From positions 3,876,739 through 3,940,738 of the forward strand of contig NZ_CP070973.1 of NCBI RefSeq assembly GCF_017086405.1: 64,000 bases of DNA, given 5' to 3'. This document shows, one piece after another, positions 15,329-24,288 of this stretch. Every line of letters begins with the position of its first letter. The first letter of the stretch is position 1. The notes beneath the pieces are model-generated. The model did not search any database and was not told the DNA's origin. It saw only the letters and a list, made by a program, of their open reading frames with translations. The position numbers and the translations under genes are program-made. The DNA is from Mycobacterium gordonae. GTDB lineage: Bacteria > Actinomycetota > Actinomycetes > Mycobacteriales > Mycobacteriaceae.

Positions 15329-17974
15329 TCAGCGCCGCAGCGCCGCCAACTCCGACCTCGACCGCACCCCCAGCTTCGCGTAGACACGGCTCAGGTGGTA
15401 CTGGACGGTCTTGGGGGAGACGTACAACTCGGCAGCCACTTCGCGATTCGACAGCCCCCTGGCCACCAACACCGTCACCGCCTCCTCCTGCGGAGTAAGT
15501 TCGGCGCTGTCCCGCAGGTCCCGAGGTTGATGGAGTCCGCCGGCTTTCAGTTCGCGATCGCACCGGGCGACGTCGATGACGGCTCCCAGCGCGGCAAAAT
15601 GCTCGCGCGCGGTGCCGATCACGGCGTCGGCGGCGCGGCGCTTGCCCGCCCGCCGAAGGGTCTGCCCGTAGGCCAAATTCACCCGCGCAGCGTCGTAGCG
15701 CAGCGCCAGCCCATCGAGCAGCGTCAAAGACACCTCGAAAACGTCTCGGGCTCCGGCGATGTCGCCGAGCGCACCGAGTAACCGGCCTCGGGCACAACCC
15801 AGCCGGGCCTGCGAACTGCGGTGCCTGCGTGTCCGCGCGCGCTGTTCATGGGGCCGCAAGAAAGCGTCGGCGGCCTCCAGTTCGCCGTTGAGCACCAAGG
15901 CATTTGCGAACGTGTCGGCCCAAGGCCAGTAACCCGGCTCCTGCAGTGAGGTGCCCACGGCGATCTGGTTCAGCGGCTCCAGCACCCGACGGGCAGTGTC
16001 GTAATCGGTCTGCACTTCCGCGATCTGAGCGCGCAGCAGCAGTGTCGGAATACGCATCATCTCGTACTCACCACGGTTCGCCGAGGCGGTACGCGCCGCC
16101 GACTCCGCCGCCGCCCAATCCCCGCGCAAGGCGGCGATCTGGCCGGCCGTCCACTCCAATAGCGGTGTCGTCAAAACGATCCCACTCGACCGGGCCAGCG
16201 CGCGGCCCTGCGCGACGCTGCCGAGGGCGTTGTCCCACTCGCCCATCACGAATTGCGCCCGGGCTAACCACGACCACGCCCACAACGTGATTCGCGTCGA
16301 GCCGCCGAGGGGGGCGGACGCCACAGCACTCTCGAGGCTCGATCGTGCCCCCTCGATGTCGTCGCACATCAACTGCACCCAACCGCGGCCCATCACCACC
16401 CGTTGTGCCTGCGCCCCATGGCGCACCCGTGTCCTCAGGTCCTCGTAGGCGGTGACCGCCCGCTCCGGGTGGCCGGCGGCGAGGAGGCCGAGACCGCGGA
16501 TCGCGGCGGCCTCGACTCCCGCCGAAGAATCGCGGCCGGCCAAGCGGACCGCCCGATCAGCCCACTCCACCACCTGATCACCCTGACAGTGCACGAGTGC
16601 GTGCAGCACGTGCCGCTGGGCGATGAACGCGGCCGTTTCGGGCTCGCGATCTATGTCGACGATGTCCCACGCCCGCTGCAGTCTCAGTTCCGCCTCGGTC
16701 GCCCTGCCCCGCAGGATCGCCAGGTAAGCCAAAACCGCATTGCGCAGAGGTGTTTCGCGCAGGCTTTGGACCGCAGGCACGAGTGTGCCGGCACCGACGC
16801 AATCCCCGGCAGCCACCAAGGCGTCGACCGAATGCACGAGGCGGCGATCGCGTAGCAGCGGGTCGGCGGTCAGGCGGCTCGCATCGCGGAACAGGATGGC
16901 GGCCAGCCCCCAGGCGCCGTCCGCGCCGCATTCGCGGGCAAGCGCGTCGACCTCGTCGGCCAGCACGGGATCGGGCAGCGGCGTGGCCGCGACGCGATGT
17001 CGCAACCGTGCAGCAGGCTCGGTGACGATGTCGGCCGCGCGCTGATGGGCGTTGGCGACCGCCTGCGGTCCGGCCAGATCGAGCACCGCGGCGCGGGTGA
17101 GACCGTCACGCAGCCGGGGCAGCAGGGGGTCGCCCGCCGTGAGCAGTCCTGCGCGGGTGGCCGCTTCCACCGCTGCGAGGGGCTGACCGAGGTCCGCCAA
17201 CCGCGCGGCATCGGCCAGAGTCGCCCGCTCGTCAAGCACAGCCAGCGCGAGAGCCAGTGTTCGCCCATCGGATTCGGCTTCGTTCAACTGCCCGGCCACC
17301 CGCCTCGTCACCTGCCTGGGTGCGGGCAGCTCCGCGTCCAGCTGTGCCCACCTCTCCGGCGGCAGCTCGTCGAGCAGGGCGCGGATATGCCCAGGGTTCC
17401 CGTTGGTGTGGCGGGTCAGCCGGTCGACCATTGAGGGGTGCAGGATTCGGCCGTATGCGGACGCCAGGTCGTTGACATCAGTCGGGGAGAACCCCGCCAG
17501 TCGAAGCTCGCCGCCCGCCAGGTCCGGCACCGACAATGCATCGCCGTCGCTGATCACCACGATGAGCAAGGGCAGGTCCCGGTGGTGTCGGGTCAGTGTC
17601 GAAAGTGCCTGCAGGGAGAGCACATCGGCGTGCTGGGCATCGTCGATGACGAGCAGGGTCGGACCTTGGCCGGCCAGGTCGCGCACCAGTGCGGCGGCCG
17701 CGGCCACGGGGTCGGAAGGTGGGGATGTCTGGGAGAGCTGGGCCAGCACACCCCCTGCCAGTGATTTCTCCCAGGCGGTCGCGGCGGCCCACCGGCTGTT
17801 TCGCTGCCGATCGGCGAACCGGCGCAGTAGCGCGGTCTTGCCGACACCTGGCTGACCCGTCACCGCGATGACCTCGAGGCCGTCGGTTCCGCGGGCCGTC
17901 AAGCGCCGGGACAGATCGTCGGACTCGCTTGCGCGGCCGACGAACGCGACGGGCGCGACGGTCACGTCCATCAT
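15329..17974 (-). CDS. LuxR-family LAL/STAND ATPase regulator (BenR-like)
   Basis: About 881 residues: an N-terminal AAA/STAND ATPase with Walker A GQPGVGKTALLRRF and Walker B TLLVIDDAQHAD, a long TPR-like helical middle, and a C-terminal LuxR helix-turn-helix (LTPQEEAVTVLVARGLSNREVA...SPKTVQYHL). The ATG at 17974 is given; a GTG at 18037 overlaps the upstream gene by 26 bp and is a real alternative. It follows benD on the same strand. Corynebacterium glutamicum controls ben genes with a regulator of this class, so a benzoate-responsive activator is likely. Confidence 0.85.
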   Translation of the reverse strand: MMDVTVAPVAFVGRASESDDLSRRLTARGTDGLEVIAVTGQPGVGKTALLRRFADRQRNSRWAAATAWEKSLAGGVLAQLSQTSPPSDPVAAAAALVRDLAGQGPTLLVIDDAQHADVLSLQALSTLTRHHRDLPLLIVVISDGDALSVPDLAGGELRLAGFSPTDVNDLASAYGRILHPSMVDRLTRHTNGNPGHIRALLDELPPERWAQLDAELPAPRQVTRRVAGQLNEAESDGRTLALALAVLDERATLADAARLADLGQPLAAVEAATRAGLLTAGDPLLPRLRDGLTRAAVLDLAGPQAVANAHQRAADIVTEPAARLRHRVAATPLPDPVLADEVDALARECGADGAWGLAAILFRDASRLTADPLLRDRRLVHSVDALVAAGDCVGAGTLVPAVQSLRETPLRNAVLAYLAILRGRATEAELRLQRAWDIVDIDREPETAAFIAQRHVLHALVHCQGDQVVEWADRAVRLAGRDSSAGVEAAAIRGLGLLAAGHPERAVTAYEDLRTRVRHGAQAQRVVMGRGWVQLMCDDIEGARSSLESAVASAPLGGSTRITLWAWSWLARAQFVMGEWDNALGSVAQGRALARSSGIVLTTPLLEWTAGQIAALRGDWAAAESAARTASANRGEYEMMRIPTLLLRAQIAEVQTDYDTARRVLEPLNQIAVGTSLQEPGYWPWADTFANALVLNGELEAADAFLRPHEQRARTRRHRSSQARLGCARGRLLGALGDIAGARDVFEVSLTLLDGLALRYDAARVNLAYGQTLRRAGKRRAADAVIGTAREHFAALGAVIDVARCDRELKAGGLHQPRDLRDSAELTPQEEAVTVLVARGLSNREVAAELYVSPKTVQYHLSRVYAKLGVRSRSELAALRR

Positions 17975-18011
17975 CGTATGTGTTGCTGGTCTGACCGCTC
18001 CGGTCGTGGCG

Positions 18012-18824
18012 TCATTGCGGCCAGCCGATGTCTCCACCCGCGACGGGCAGGACGGTGCCGGTGATGTAGGAAGCTTCGTCGGACGCCACGAAGCAGATCG
18101 CCGCGGCCTGTTCGTCCAGGGTTGCGTACCGCTTCAGCAGTGACGAAGCGATCGTCTGCTCGATGTGGGCGTCGAACCAGGCTTGCTCGGCGGCGTTCGC
18201 CGGTGCCGGCGTGCCGCGCGCGATCCGCCGCGGCGGCGCCGTCGTGCCGCCGGGCGCGGTGGCCACCACCCGGACGCCCGCGTCGGCGTATTCCATGGCC
18301 AACGATGCGGTGAGCGCGTTGACTCCGCCCTTGGCGGCCGAATACGGAATCCGGTGGATGCCCCGGGTGGCGGCGGACGAGACGTTGACGATGACGCCGC
18401 GTCGGCGCTCGACCATCGTGGGCAGCACGGCGCGGCATGCATGCAAGGTCGTCATCAGCGATCGGTCGACCTCGGCGCGGATCTCGGCGGCGCTGAACTC
18501 GGTGAACGGTTTGAAGTTGATCGCCCCGCCGACGTTGTTGACCAGGACGTCGATCCGACCGAAGGCCCGAATAGCCTGGTGCGCCAGCGCTTGAGCATCC
18601 TCGTAGCGCTCGAGGTCCGTCATCACAGAGGCCACCGGGCGGGTGACCGCAGTCAACTCGCTGGCGACTTCGGTGACCAATTCGGACCGATCGGCCAGCA
18701 CCAGTGCGCCGCCTTCGGCATGGATCCGCCGCGCGGTGCGCTCGCCGATGCCTTGCGCCGCGCCGGTGACGACGACGACCTTGCCGGCAAAGCGGCCCGG
18801 GGTGAGGAACGGCTGTTGGCTCAC
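18012..18824 (-). CDS. benD: cis-1,6-dihydroxycyclohexadiene-1-carboxylate dehydrogenase
   Basis: 270-residue SDR with TGAAQGIG near the N terminus, NNVGG, and YSAAKGG as catalytic Tyr/Lys. It would oxidise the benzoate cis-diol to catechol with release of CO2. The GTG at 18824 overlaps the benC stop by 4 bp (GTGA), which fixes the start; a longer open frame upstream is a shadow. Gene order benA-benB-benC-benD is the classical one. Confidence 0.9.
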   Translation of the reverse strand: MSQQPFLTPGRFAGKVVVVTGAAQGIGERTARRIHAEGGALVLADRSELVTEVASELTAVTRPVASVMTDLERYEDAQALAHQAIRAFGRIDVLVNNVGGAINFKPFTEFSAAEIRAEVDRSLMTTLHACRAVLPTMVERRRGVIVNVSSAATRGIHRIPYSAAKGGVNALTASLAMEYADAGVRVVATAPGGTTAPPRRIARGTPAPANAAEQAWFDAHIEQTIASSLLKRYATLDEQAAAICFVASDEASYITGTVLPVAGGDIGWPQ

Positions 18825-19954
18825 GGCCGCCTCGGCCGGAACACCAATTGACCGGCGATGCACCGGGCCCTCGACTCGTACAGGTGCGGATCGTCGCGGT
18901 CGAGTGCACTGGACGGCGGCAGCGCCGGCGTGAACTTCTCGTAATAGAAGTCCGGTGGCGCGCCGTGTGCGGTCGTGACATATGCACGCACCGCCTCCAC
19001 CATCGGCGGGGGACCACAGAGGTAGATGGCGACGTCGCCGCCGTCGAGATGCCGGGGTGTAATCAGACTGGTGACGAGGCCGCGGTCGGGTCCCTTGTTC
19101 GGTGCGGTGCTGGCCGGATCGTACACGCAGTAGTCCCACGTGAACGTCGATAACGCCGAAGCGATTTCGCCGATCTCGTCCAGGCCGACGAGGTCGTCGT
19201 CGGTGCTCACGCCGTAAATGAGATGTGTTCTGCGCGCGTCGCCGGTGGCGCCCATGGTGCGCAACATCGCCAGGATCGGCGCCAGGCCGGTGCCGCCGGC
19301 CAGCAGGAGCACTGAGCGGCCACTCTCCCGCAGGAAGAAGCAACCGTGTGGACCGGTGAAGCAGATGGTGTCACCGATACCGGCACGATGCGTCAGGTAC
19401 TCCGACATCGCTCCGCCGGGCGTCAGCTTCACCAGAAAGGTGAGTCGGTGGTCTCGACGTGAGTTGGAGAACGAGTAACACCGCGTCTGATCGGTGCCCG
19501 GTACCGCGATATTCACGTACTGGCCCGGCAGGAACGCCAGTTCGTCGCGGTTGGGTATGTCGATCCCGAGCTTGACCGTGGTGGCCGACATCGGTTCCAG
19601 CCGGACCAGGGTCCCGGCGTAGGTGGTGGCCGCCGTCTTGGCGGATCCGGACGTGCCGGCTATCAGCATCACGAGATCGGACCGGGGCCGCATTCGGCAC
19701 GGCAGGACGTAGCCGGCGGCGGCTTCGGCACGCGACAACGCGTCTTCGAGGTAGTTGCCGCCGTCGTAGCTGCCGTTGGTGCACAAAGCTTTACAGGTCC
19801 CGCAGGCGCCGTCGCGGCAGTCCAGTGGAATGTTGATCCGCTGCTGGTAGGAGGCGTCAGCCACCGTCTGATCGGTTCGGCAGGTGATGAACCGGGTGAC
19901 ACCGTCTTCGAACGAGAGCGCCACCGAGAAAGCGGGTGCTGACACCGCGGTCAC
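18821..19954 (-). CDS. benC: Benzoate 1,2-dioxygenase reductase component
   Basis: About 377 residues: a 2Fe-2S ferredoxin domain with C46, C51, C54 and C86, then an FAD-binding (CYSFSN) and NADH-binding (GGTGLAPI, CGPPPMVEA) reductase. It carries electrons from NADH to the BenAB oxygenase. The GTG at 19954 begins 1 bp after the benB stop; a second GTG at 19945 has a better-spaced GAGGTGA and may be used. The protein carries an extra C-terminal tail of about 30 residues after FYYEKF. Confidence 0.9.
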   Translation of the reverse strand: MTAVSAPAFSVALSFEDGVTRFITCRTDQTVADASYQQRINIPLDCRDGACGTCKALCTNGSYDGGNYLEDALSRAEAAAGYVLPCRMRPRSDLVMLIAGTSGSAKTAATTYAGTLVRLEPMSATTVKLGIDIPNRDELAFLPGQYVNIAVPGTDQTRCYSFSNSRRDHRLTFLVKLTPGGAMSEYLTHRAGIGDTICFTGPHGCFFLRESGRSVLLLAGGTGLAPILAMLRTMGATGDARRTHLIYGVSTDDDLVGLDEIGEIASALSTFTWDYCVYDPASTAPNKGPDRGLVTSLITPRHLDGGDVAIYLCGPPPMVEAVRAYVTTAHGAPPDFYYEKFTPALPPSSALDRDDPHLYESRARCIAGQLVFRPRRP

Positions 19955-19955
19955 C

Positions 19956-20480
19956 TCAGACGTGGTAGATGTCCACCACATGGTGGATGTAGTCGTTTTT
20001 GAGCACCACCGTCTTGCGCCGAATGACCGGGTTCGTTCCGGAGAAGTCTATGGAACAGAAGGAGGTCCCGTAGTAGACGTCCACTGTCTTGTAGCGGAAA
20101 TACATGGTGTGCCAGTTGAATCGGACATCGACGAGCGGTCCCCGACGCTCGATGACTTCCACATTGGTGATGTTGTGACTGGTGCGTGGTTCAGGTATCG
20201 ACGTGGCCGAGGACCGCTCGGTGCGGATGCGGAAGACCCGGTCGGTCAACCCCCCTTTGTTCGGGTAGTAGATCAGCGAGATGTCCCGTTGCGGGTCGTC
20301 CACCAGTTGATCGTCGTCTGTCCAGGCGGGCATCCAGTACACGACGTCCTCGGCGTAGCAGTCCAGCCATTTCTCGAATTCGCGGTCGTCGAGATAGCGA
20401 GCCTCGCGGTAGAGGAACTGCTCGATGGCGTTCTGCGTGATCAGGGTGGACGCCTCTGATGTGGAGCGCGCTGTCGTCAT
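19956..20480 (-). CDS. benB: Benzoate 1,2-dioxygenase beta subunit
   Basis: 174-residue small subunit of a ring-hydroxylating dioxygenase. It has the characteristic start region LYREARYLDDREFEKWLDCY, WMPAWTDDD and SHNITNVEV. The ATG at 20480 overlaps the benA stop by 4 bp (ATGA), so the much longer open frame above it is not real. It pairs with BenA to form the alpha3beta3 oxygenase. Confidence 0.92.
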   Translation of the reverse strand: MTTARSTSEASTLITQNAIEQFLYREARYLDDREFEKWLDCYAEDVVYWMPAWTDDDQLVDDPQRDISLIYYPNKGGLTDRVFRIRTERSSATSIPEPRTSHNITNVEVIERRGPLVDVRFNWHTMYFRYKTVDVYYGTSFCSIDFSGTNPVIRRKTVVLKNDYIHHVVDIYHV

Positions 20481-21856
20481 GGAGACCGCTCCAGTTCCTT
20501 GTCGAGGGCTCTGCGCATCGATTCCAGCCAGAAACCATGCTGGACGGGGTAGAGGCCTTCGTCTTCGTTCGTGATCCCGGCCGAGATGACACCATGCATG
20601 GCGAGGGAGGTGGCTACCTCGTCCGGGCCGCGCAGCCAGTGCGCCGCACCACGGCTCAGGTCGTTCCACTCGGCGGCCCGGGCGCGGAATGTCAGCTGGC
20701 AGGAACGAAACTCCTCCAGGTCGTCCGGTGTGGCCATGCCCGACGCGTTGAAGAAGTCTTCGTATTGACGGATGCGGTGCGCCCGTGCGGCCGCGGCTTC
20801 TCCCTTCGGCGCGATGCAGTAGATCGTCACCTCGGTCCGATCCGGCGCGATCGGGCGGAAATGCCGGATCTGGGTCGAAAACTGGTCCATCACATAAACG
20901 TTCGGATACAGGCAGAGGTTGCGTGAGCCCTTGACCATGAACTCGCCTCTGGCGTCGCCGAAGGTGGCCTTGAGGGTGTCGAGGCTGTCCCACAGTGGCC
21001 GGTCCTGGGGGTTGGCGGCCCAGGTCCACAGACACAGGTGGCCGTGCGGAAACGACCAGTAGCCGCCGCCGGACTTGCCCCAGCTGCCCGCGTCGAGCGT
21101 CTTGGTGTCGTTCGTAGACTGTCCGACGGTGCGCCGGCTGGTGGTAGCGGCATAGTTCCAATGGGTCGCGGTCACGTGGTAGCCGTCGGCTCCGTTCTCG
21201 GCCTGCACTTTCCAATTGCCGTCGTAGACGTAGGTCGACGAGCCGCGCAGCACCTCCAATCCGTCCGGGGACTGGTCGACCAGCATGTCGATCACCTTGG
21301 CGGCGTCGCCCAGATGCTCGGCAAGGCCGACAACGTCGGGACTCAGGCTGGCGAAAAGGAATCCGCGGTAATCGTCGAATCGCGCGACGCTGGTCATGTC
21401 GTGCGAACCGCCGACGTTGAACGTCGGTGGATAGCCGGCATCGTCGGGGTCCTTGACCTTGAGCAGCGTTCCGTCGTTGCGAAACGTCCATCCGTGGAAC
21501 GGGCAGGTCAGCGTCATCCGGTTGTCCGTCTTGCGGCGACAGATCATCGCGCCGCGATGTGCGCAGGCGTTGATCAGACAATGCAGCCGGCCGTCCTTGT
21601 CGCGGGTGATGACGACCGGCTGACGACCGATGTGGGTGGTGAAGTAGTCGCCGGGGTCGGGAATCTGACTGTCGTGGGCAAGATAGACCCAGTTGCCTTC
21701 GAAGATGTATTTCATCTCCAGCTCGAAAACGTCTTCGTCGGTGAAGATTCGGCGGTTGACGCGGAACACCCCAGCCCCGGGATCATCGACGACCGCATCG
21801 GCCAGGACGGAGGCCACCTGCATCACGGAGCGGCTCGCGGACATGGTCTGCACCAT
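20477..21856 (-). CDS. benA: Benzoate 1,2-dioxygenase alpha subunit (Rieske)
   Basis: 459 residues with a Rieske centre C98-x-H100 ... C118-x2-H121 (CAHRG, CPFHGW) and the mononuclear iron motif NGADGYHVTATH. It dihydroxylates benzoate (or a ring-substituted analogue) with BenB and BenC. Start at 21856; an ATG 12 bp downstream (21844) is equally possible because neither has a clear ribosome site. It is first in the benABCD operon and diverges from catB across a gap full of palindromes (21892-21967). Confidence 0.93.
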   Translation of the reverse strand: MVQTMSASRSVMQVASVLADAVVDDPGAGVFRVNRRIFTDEDVFELEMKYIFEGNWVYLAHDSQIPDPGDYFTTHIGRQPVVITRDKDGRLHCLINACAHRGAMICRRKTDNRMTLTCPFHGWTFRNDGTLLKVKDPDDAGYPPTFNVGGSHDMTSVARFDDYRGFLFASLSPDVVGLAEHLGDAAKVIDMLVDQSPDGLEVLRGSSTYVYDGNWKVQAENGADGYHVTATHWNYAATTSRRTVGQSTNDTKTLDAGSWGKSGGGYWSFPHGHLCLWTWAANPQDRPLWDSLDTLKATFGDARGEFMVKGSRNLCLYPNVYVMDQFSTQIRHFRPIAPDRTEVTIYCIAPKGEAAAARAHRIRQYEDFFNASGMATPDDLEEFRSCQLTFRARAAEWNDLSRGAAHWLRGPDEVATSLAMHGVISAGITNEDEGLYPVQHGFWLESMRRALDKELERSP

Positions 21857-21891
21857 CGCATCGGGTAGCCGCGGTCACACTGGGCGTTTGG

Positions 21892-21905
21892 CTAGTCCTG
21901 ACTAG
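21892..21905. promoter_or_regulatory. Inverted repeat 1 in the ben/cat divergent promoter
   Basis: CTAGT-CCTG-ACTAG is a perfect 5 bp inverted repeat with a 4 bp spacer, 36 bp upstream of the benA start. As the first of three consecutive dyads between benA and catB, it is a candidate operator for the benABCD side. Confidence 0.45.
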
Positions 21906-21918
21906 GCCATTGATCGAC

Positions 21919-21939
21919 GGATATTGACGACGAATATCC
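21919..21939. promoter_or_regulatory. Inverted repeat 2 in the ben/cat divergent promoter
   Basis: GGATATT-GACGACG-AATATCC is a perfect 7 bp inverted repeat with a 7 bp spacer, placed centrally between the divergent operons. Its size fits a dimeric regulator binding two successive major grooves and could serve both directions. Confidence 0.5.
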
Positions 21940-21952
21940 GGCTGCCTATGTC

Positions 21953-21967
21953 TTTGTCATGGACAAA
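21953..21967. promoter_or_regulatory. Inverted repeat 3 in the ben/cat divergent promoter
   Basis: TTTGTC-ATG-GACAAA is a perfect 6 bp inverted repeat with a 3 bp spacer, 36 bp upstream of the catB start. It is a candidate operator for catBAC. Confidence 0.45.
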
Positions 21968-22002
21968 TCCGGCGCCTACCGTCGACGGACCGGGACTGAG
22001 CG

Positions 22003-23106
22003 GTGAAAATCACTGCCGTTGAGGCGATCCCGTTCACGATCCCCTATGTCAAACCGGTGAAGTTCGCCTCGGGACAGGTGCGGACCGCCGAGCACGTGCT
22101 GGTCCGGATACACACCGACGAAGGCGTCGTAGGCGTGGCAGAGGCGCCGCCGCGCCCCTACACCTACGGCGAGACGCAAGACGGGATCCTCGCGGTCGTC
22201 CGGGGTGTTTTCGCGCCCCAGATCCTGGGACTGACGCTGACCGAACGCGAGGTCATCACCGACCGGCTCGCACGCACCGTGGGCAACCCGACGGCGAAAG
22301 CGGCGATCGACATGGCGGCCTGGGACGCACTGGGGCGGAGCGTCGGCCTACCGGTGAGCGCGCTGCTGGGCGGATTCACCGACCGGATGCGGGTCAGCCA
22401 CCTACTCGGGTTCGACACGCCCTCGGCGACGGTGGCCGAGGCGGAGCGCATGGTCGACGAATACGGCATCACCACCTTCAAGGTGAAGGTCGGACGCAGA
22501 CCGGTCGCCGTGGATACCGCCGTGGTGCGAGCGCTGCGCGAACGCTTCGGCGACACCGTTGCACTCTACGTCGACGGCAACCGGGGATGGACGGCCTCGG
22601 AATCGCTGCGCGCGATGAAGGAGATGGCCGACCTGGACCTGCTCTTCGCCGAAGAGCTGTGCCCGGCCGACGATGTGTTGGGCCGACGATGGCTGCTGCA
22701 GCACATCGACGTGCCCTTCATCGCCGACGAATCGGTTCCCACGCCGGCCGACGTGACCCGCGAGGTACTGGGTGGGTCGGCGACCGCTATCAGTATCAAG
22801 ACGGCCCGCACGGGTTTCACCGGCTCCCAACGTGTTCATCACCTCGCCGAAGGACTGGGCCTCGAGGTGGTGATCGGCAACCAGTTCGACGGTCAGCTCG
22901 GCACGGCATGCGCCGTGAGCTTCGGCGCCGCGTTCGAGCTGACCTCACGACGGGCCGGTGAACTGTCCAACTTCTTAGACATGTCCGACGACCTGCTCGT
23001 CGCACCCTTGTGCATCCGAGACGGCGAGCTGCATCTGCCGGCAGGGCCGGGCCTGGGCGTCGATATCGATCCGGACAAGCTCGACCGCTACCGCACGGAC
23101 CGATGA
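22003..23106 (+). CDS. catB: Muconate cycloisomerase
   Basis: 367-residue enolase-superfamily enzyme with the KVKVG catalytic lysines K160/K162, metal ligands D191, E217 and D242, and the second base K266 (SIKTARTGF). It converts cis,cis-muconate to muconolactone. The start is a GTG at 22003. It is the first gene of catBAC, with catA following almost immediately. The MLE family also contains chloromuconate and other lactonising enzymes, but the neighbours support the catechol role. Confidence 0.9.
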   Translation: MKITAVEAIPFTIPYVKPVKFASGQVRTAEHVLVRIHTDEGVVGVAEAPPRPYTYGETQDGILAVVRGVFAPQILGLTLTEREVITDRLARTVGNPTAKAAIDMAAWDALGRSVGLPVSALLGGFTDRMRVSHLLGFDTPSATVAEAERMVDEYGITTFKVKVGRRPVAVDTAVVRALRERFGDTVALYVDGNRGWTASESLRAMKEMADLDLLFAEELCPADDVLGRRWLLQHIDVPFIADESVPTPADVTREVLGGSATAISIKTARTGFTGSQRVHHLAEGLGLEVVIGNQFDGQLGTACAVSFGAAFELTSRRAGELSNFLDMSDDLLVAPLCIRDGELHLPAGPGLGVDIDPDKLDRYRTDR

Positions 23107-23136
23107 GTGCTACCGCGCAGAAAGGTGCCGGAGGAA

Positions 23137-23991
23137 ATGATCACCGTTGAGGAACCGACCGCGGCCGCGTCGGGCGCATCGGCAACGGAGCGATTTCGCA
23201 CCGACAAGTCACCCTTCGCGGCAGTCGCGGACACACCGAAGGATCGGGTGAGCGAGCTGGCGCGCGAGGCACTTTCCGCGCTGCACGACACCATCCGCCG
23301 ACACCGGGTGACCTACGCCGAGTATGACGCCCTCAAGGCGTGGCTGATCGACGTCGGGTCCGATGGCGAATGGCCGCTGTTCCTGGACGTCTGGATCGAG
23401 CATGTCGTCGAGGAGGTCGCCACCGAACATCGCAGCGGCAGCAAGGGCACCATCGAGGGCCCCTACTATGTGCCGGGCTCTCCCAAATGCGGTGCGCGCG
23501 GAGCTATCCCGATGCGCGAGGATGAGCAGGGCACCCCGGTGCACTGGACAGGAAGAATCAGCTCCGTCGACGGCACCCCGTTGCAGGGCGACATCGAACT
23601 GTGGCACGCCGATGCCGACGGCCGGTACTCCCGGTTCGCGCCGAACCTGCCCGAGTGGAACCTGCGAGGGACCTTTACCGCCGATCCGGACGGGACATTC
23701 GAGATCACCACCATCCGGCCCGCTCCGTATCAGATCCCGACCGACGGATCCTGCGGGAAGTTGATCGCCGCCGCGGGTTGGCACGCCTGGCGCCCGGCGC
23801 ATCTGCACGTGATGGTTTCGGCCGTCGGCCATCAGCGGCTGACGACGCAGCTGTACTTCCCCGACGATCCGCACAACGGCGACGACATCGCCTCCGCCGT
23901 CAAGCCGGAGCTGATGCTCGAGCCCCAGGCCCAGGCCGACGGTTCGCAGAGAGTTGTCTACGACTTCGTCCTCGACCCCGAGAAGGTCTGA
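23137..23991 (+). CDS. catA: Catechol 1,2-dioxygenase
   Basis: 284-residue intradiol ring-cleavage dioxygenase. The non-haem iron(III) ligands are visible as Y164 (GRYSRF), Y198 (APYQIP), H222 and H224 (RPAHLH). The ATG at 23137 is preferred because the protein then begins like known actinobacterial CatA proteins; an in-frame GTG at 23107, abutting the catB stop, is an alternative. It cleaves the catechol made by BenD to cis,cis-muconate. Confidence 0.93.
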   Translation: MITVEEPTAAASGASATERFRTDKSPFAAVADTPKDRVSELAREALSALHDTIRRHRVTYAEYDALKAWLIDVGSDGEWPLFLDVWIEHVVEEVATEHRSGSKGTIEGPYYVPGSPKCGARGAIPMREDEQGTPVHWTGRISSVDGTPLQGDIELWHADADGRYSRFAPNLPEWNLRGTFTADPDGTFEITTIRPAPYQIPTDGSCGKLIAAAGWHAWRPAHLHVMVSAVGHQRLTTQLYFPDDPHNGDDIASAVKPELMLEPQAQADGSQRVVYDFVLDPEKV

Positions 23992-23997
23992 GGATCA

Positions 23998-24285
23998 GTG
24001 CTTTTCCACATACGCATGGATGTGCACCTGCCGCACAACCTCGACCCGCAGCGGCGGGCAGCCCTGGTGGAGCGGGAGAAGGAGTACTCCCAGCAGCTGC
24101 AGCGGGCAGGCAAGTGGCCACACCTCTGGCGCATCGTCGGCGAATACGCCAATTACTCCATCTTCGATGTCGAATCGGCTGACGAACTGCATCAACTGCT
24201 GTCCAGCTTGCCGCTCTTTCCCTTCCTGAACATTGAGGTGACGCCGCTGGCGACACACCCATCGGCGATATCGCTCACGCGTTGA
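23998..24285 (+). CDS. catC: Muconolactone delta-isomerase
   Basis: 95-residue protein with the family start LFHIRMDVHLP and the WRIVGEYANYSIFDV core, of normal length. It isomerises muconolactone to 3-oxoadipate enol-lactone, the substrate of PcaD-type hydrolases (14555). GTG start, 6 bp after catA. It is convergent with the GAF-LuxR gene, whose stop is only 3 bp away. Confidence 0.92.
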   Translation: MLFHIRMDVHLPHNLDPQRRAALVEREKEYSQQLQRAGKWPHLWRIVGEYANYSIFDVESADELHQLLSSLPLFPFLNIEVTPLATHPSAISLTR

Positions 24286-24288
24286 CTG

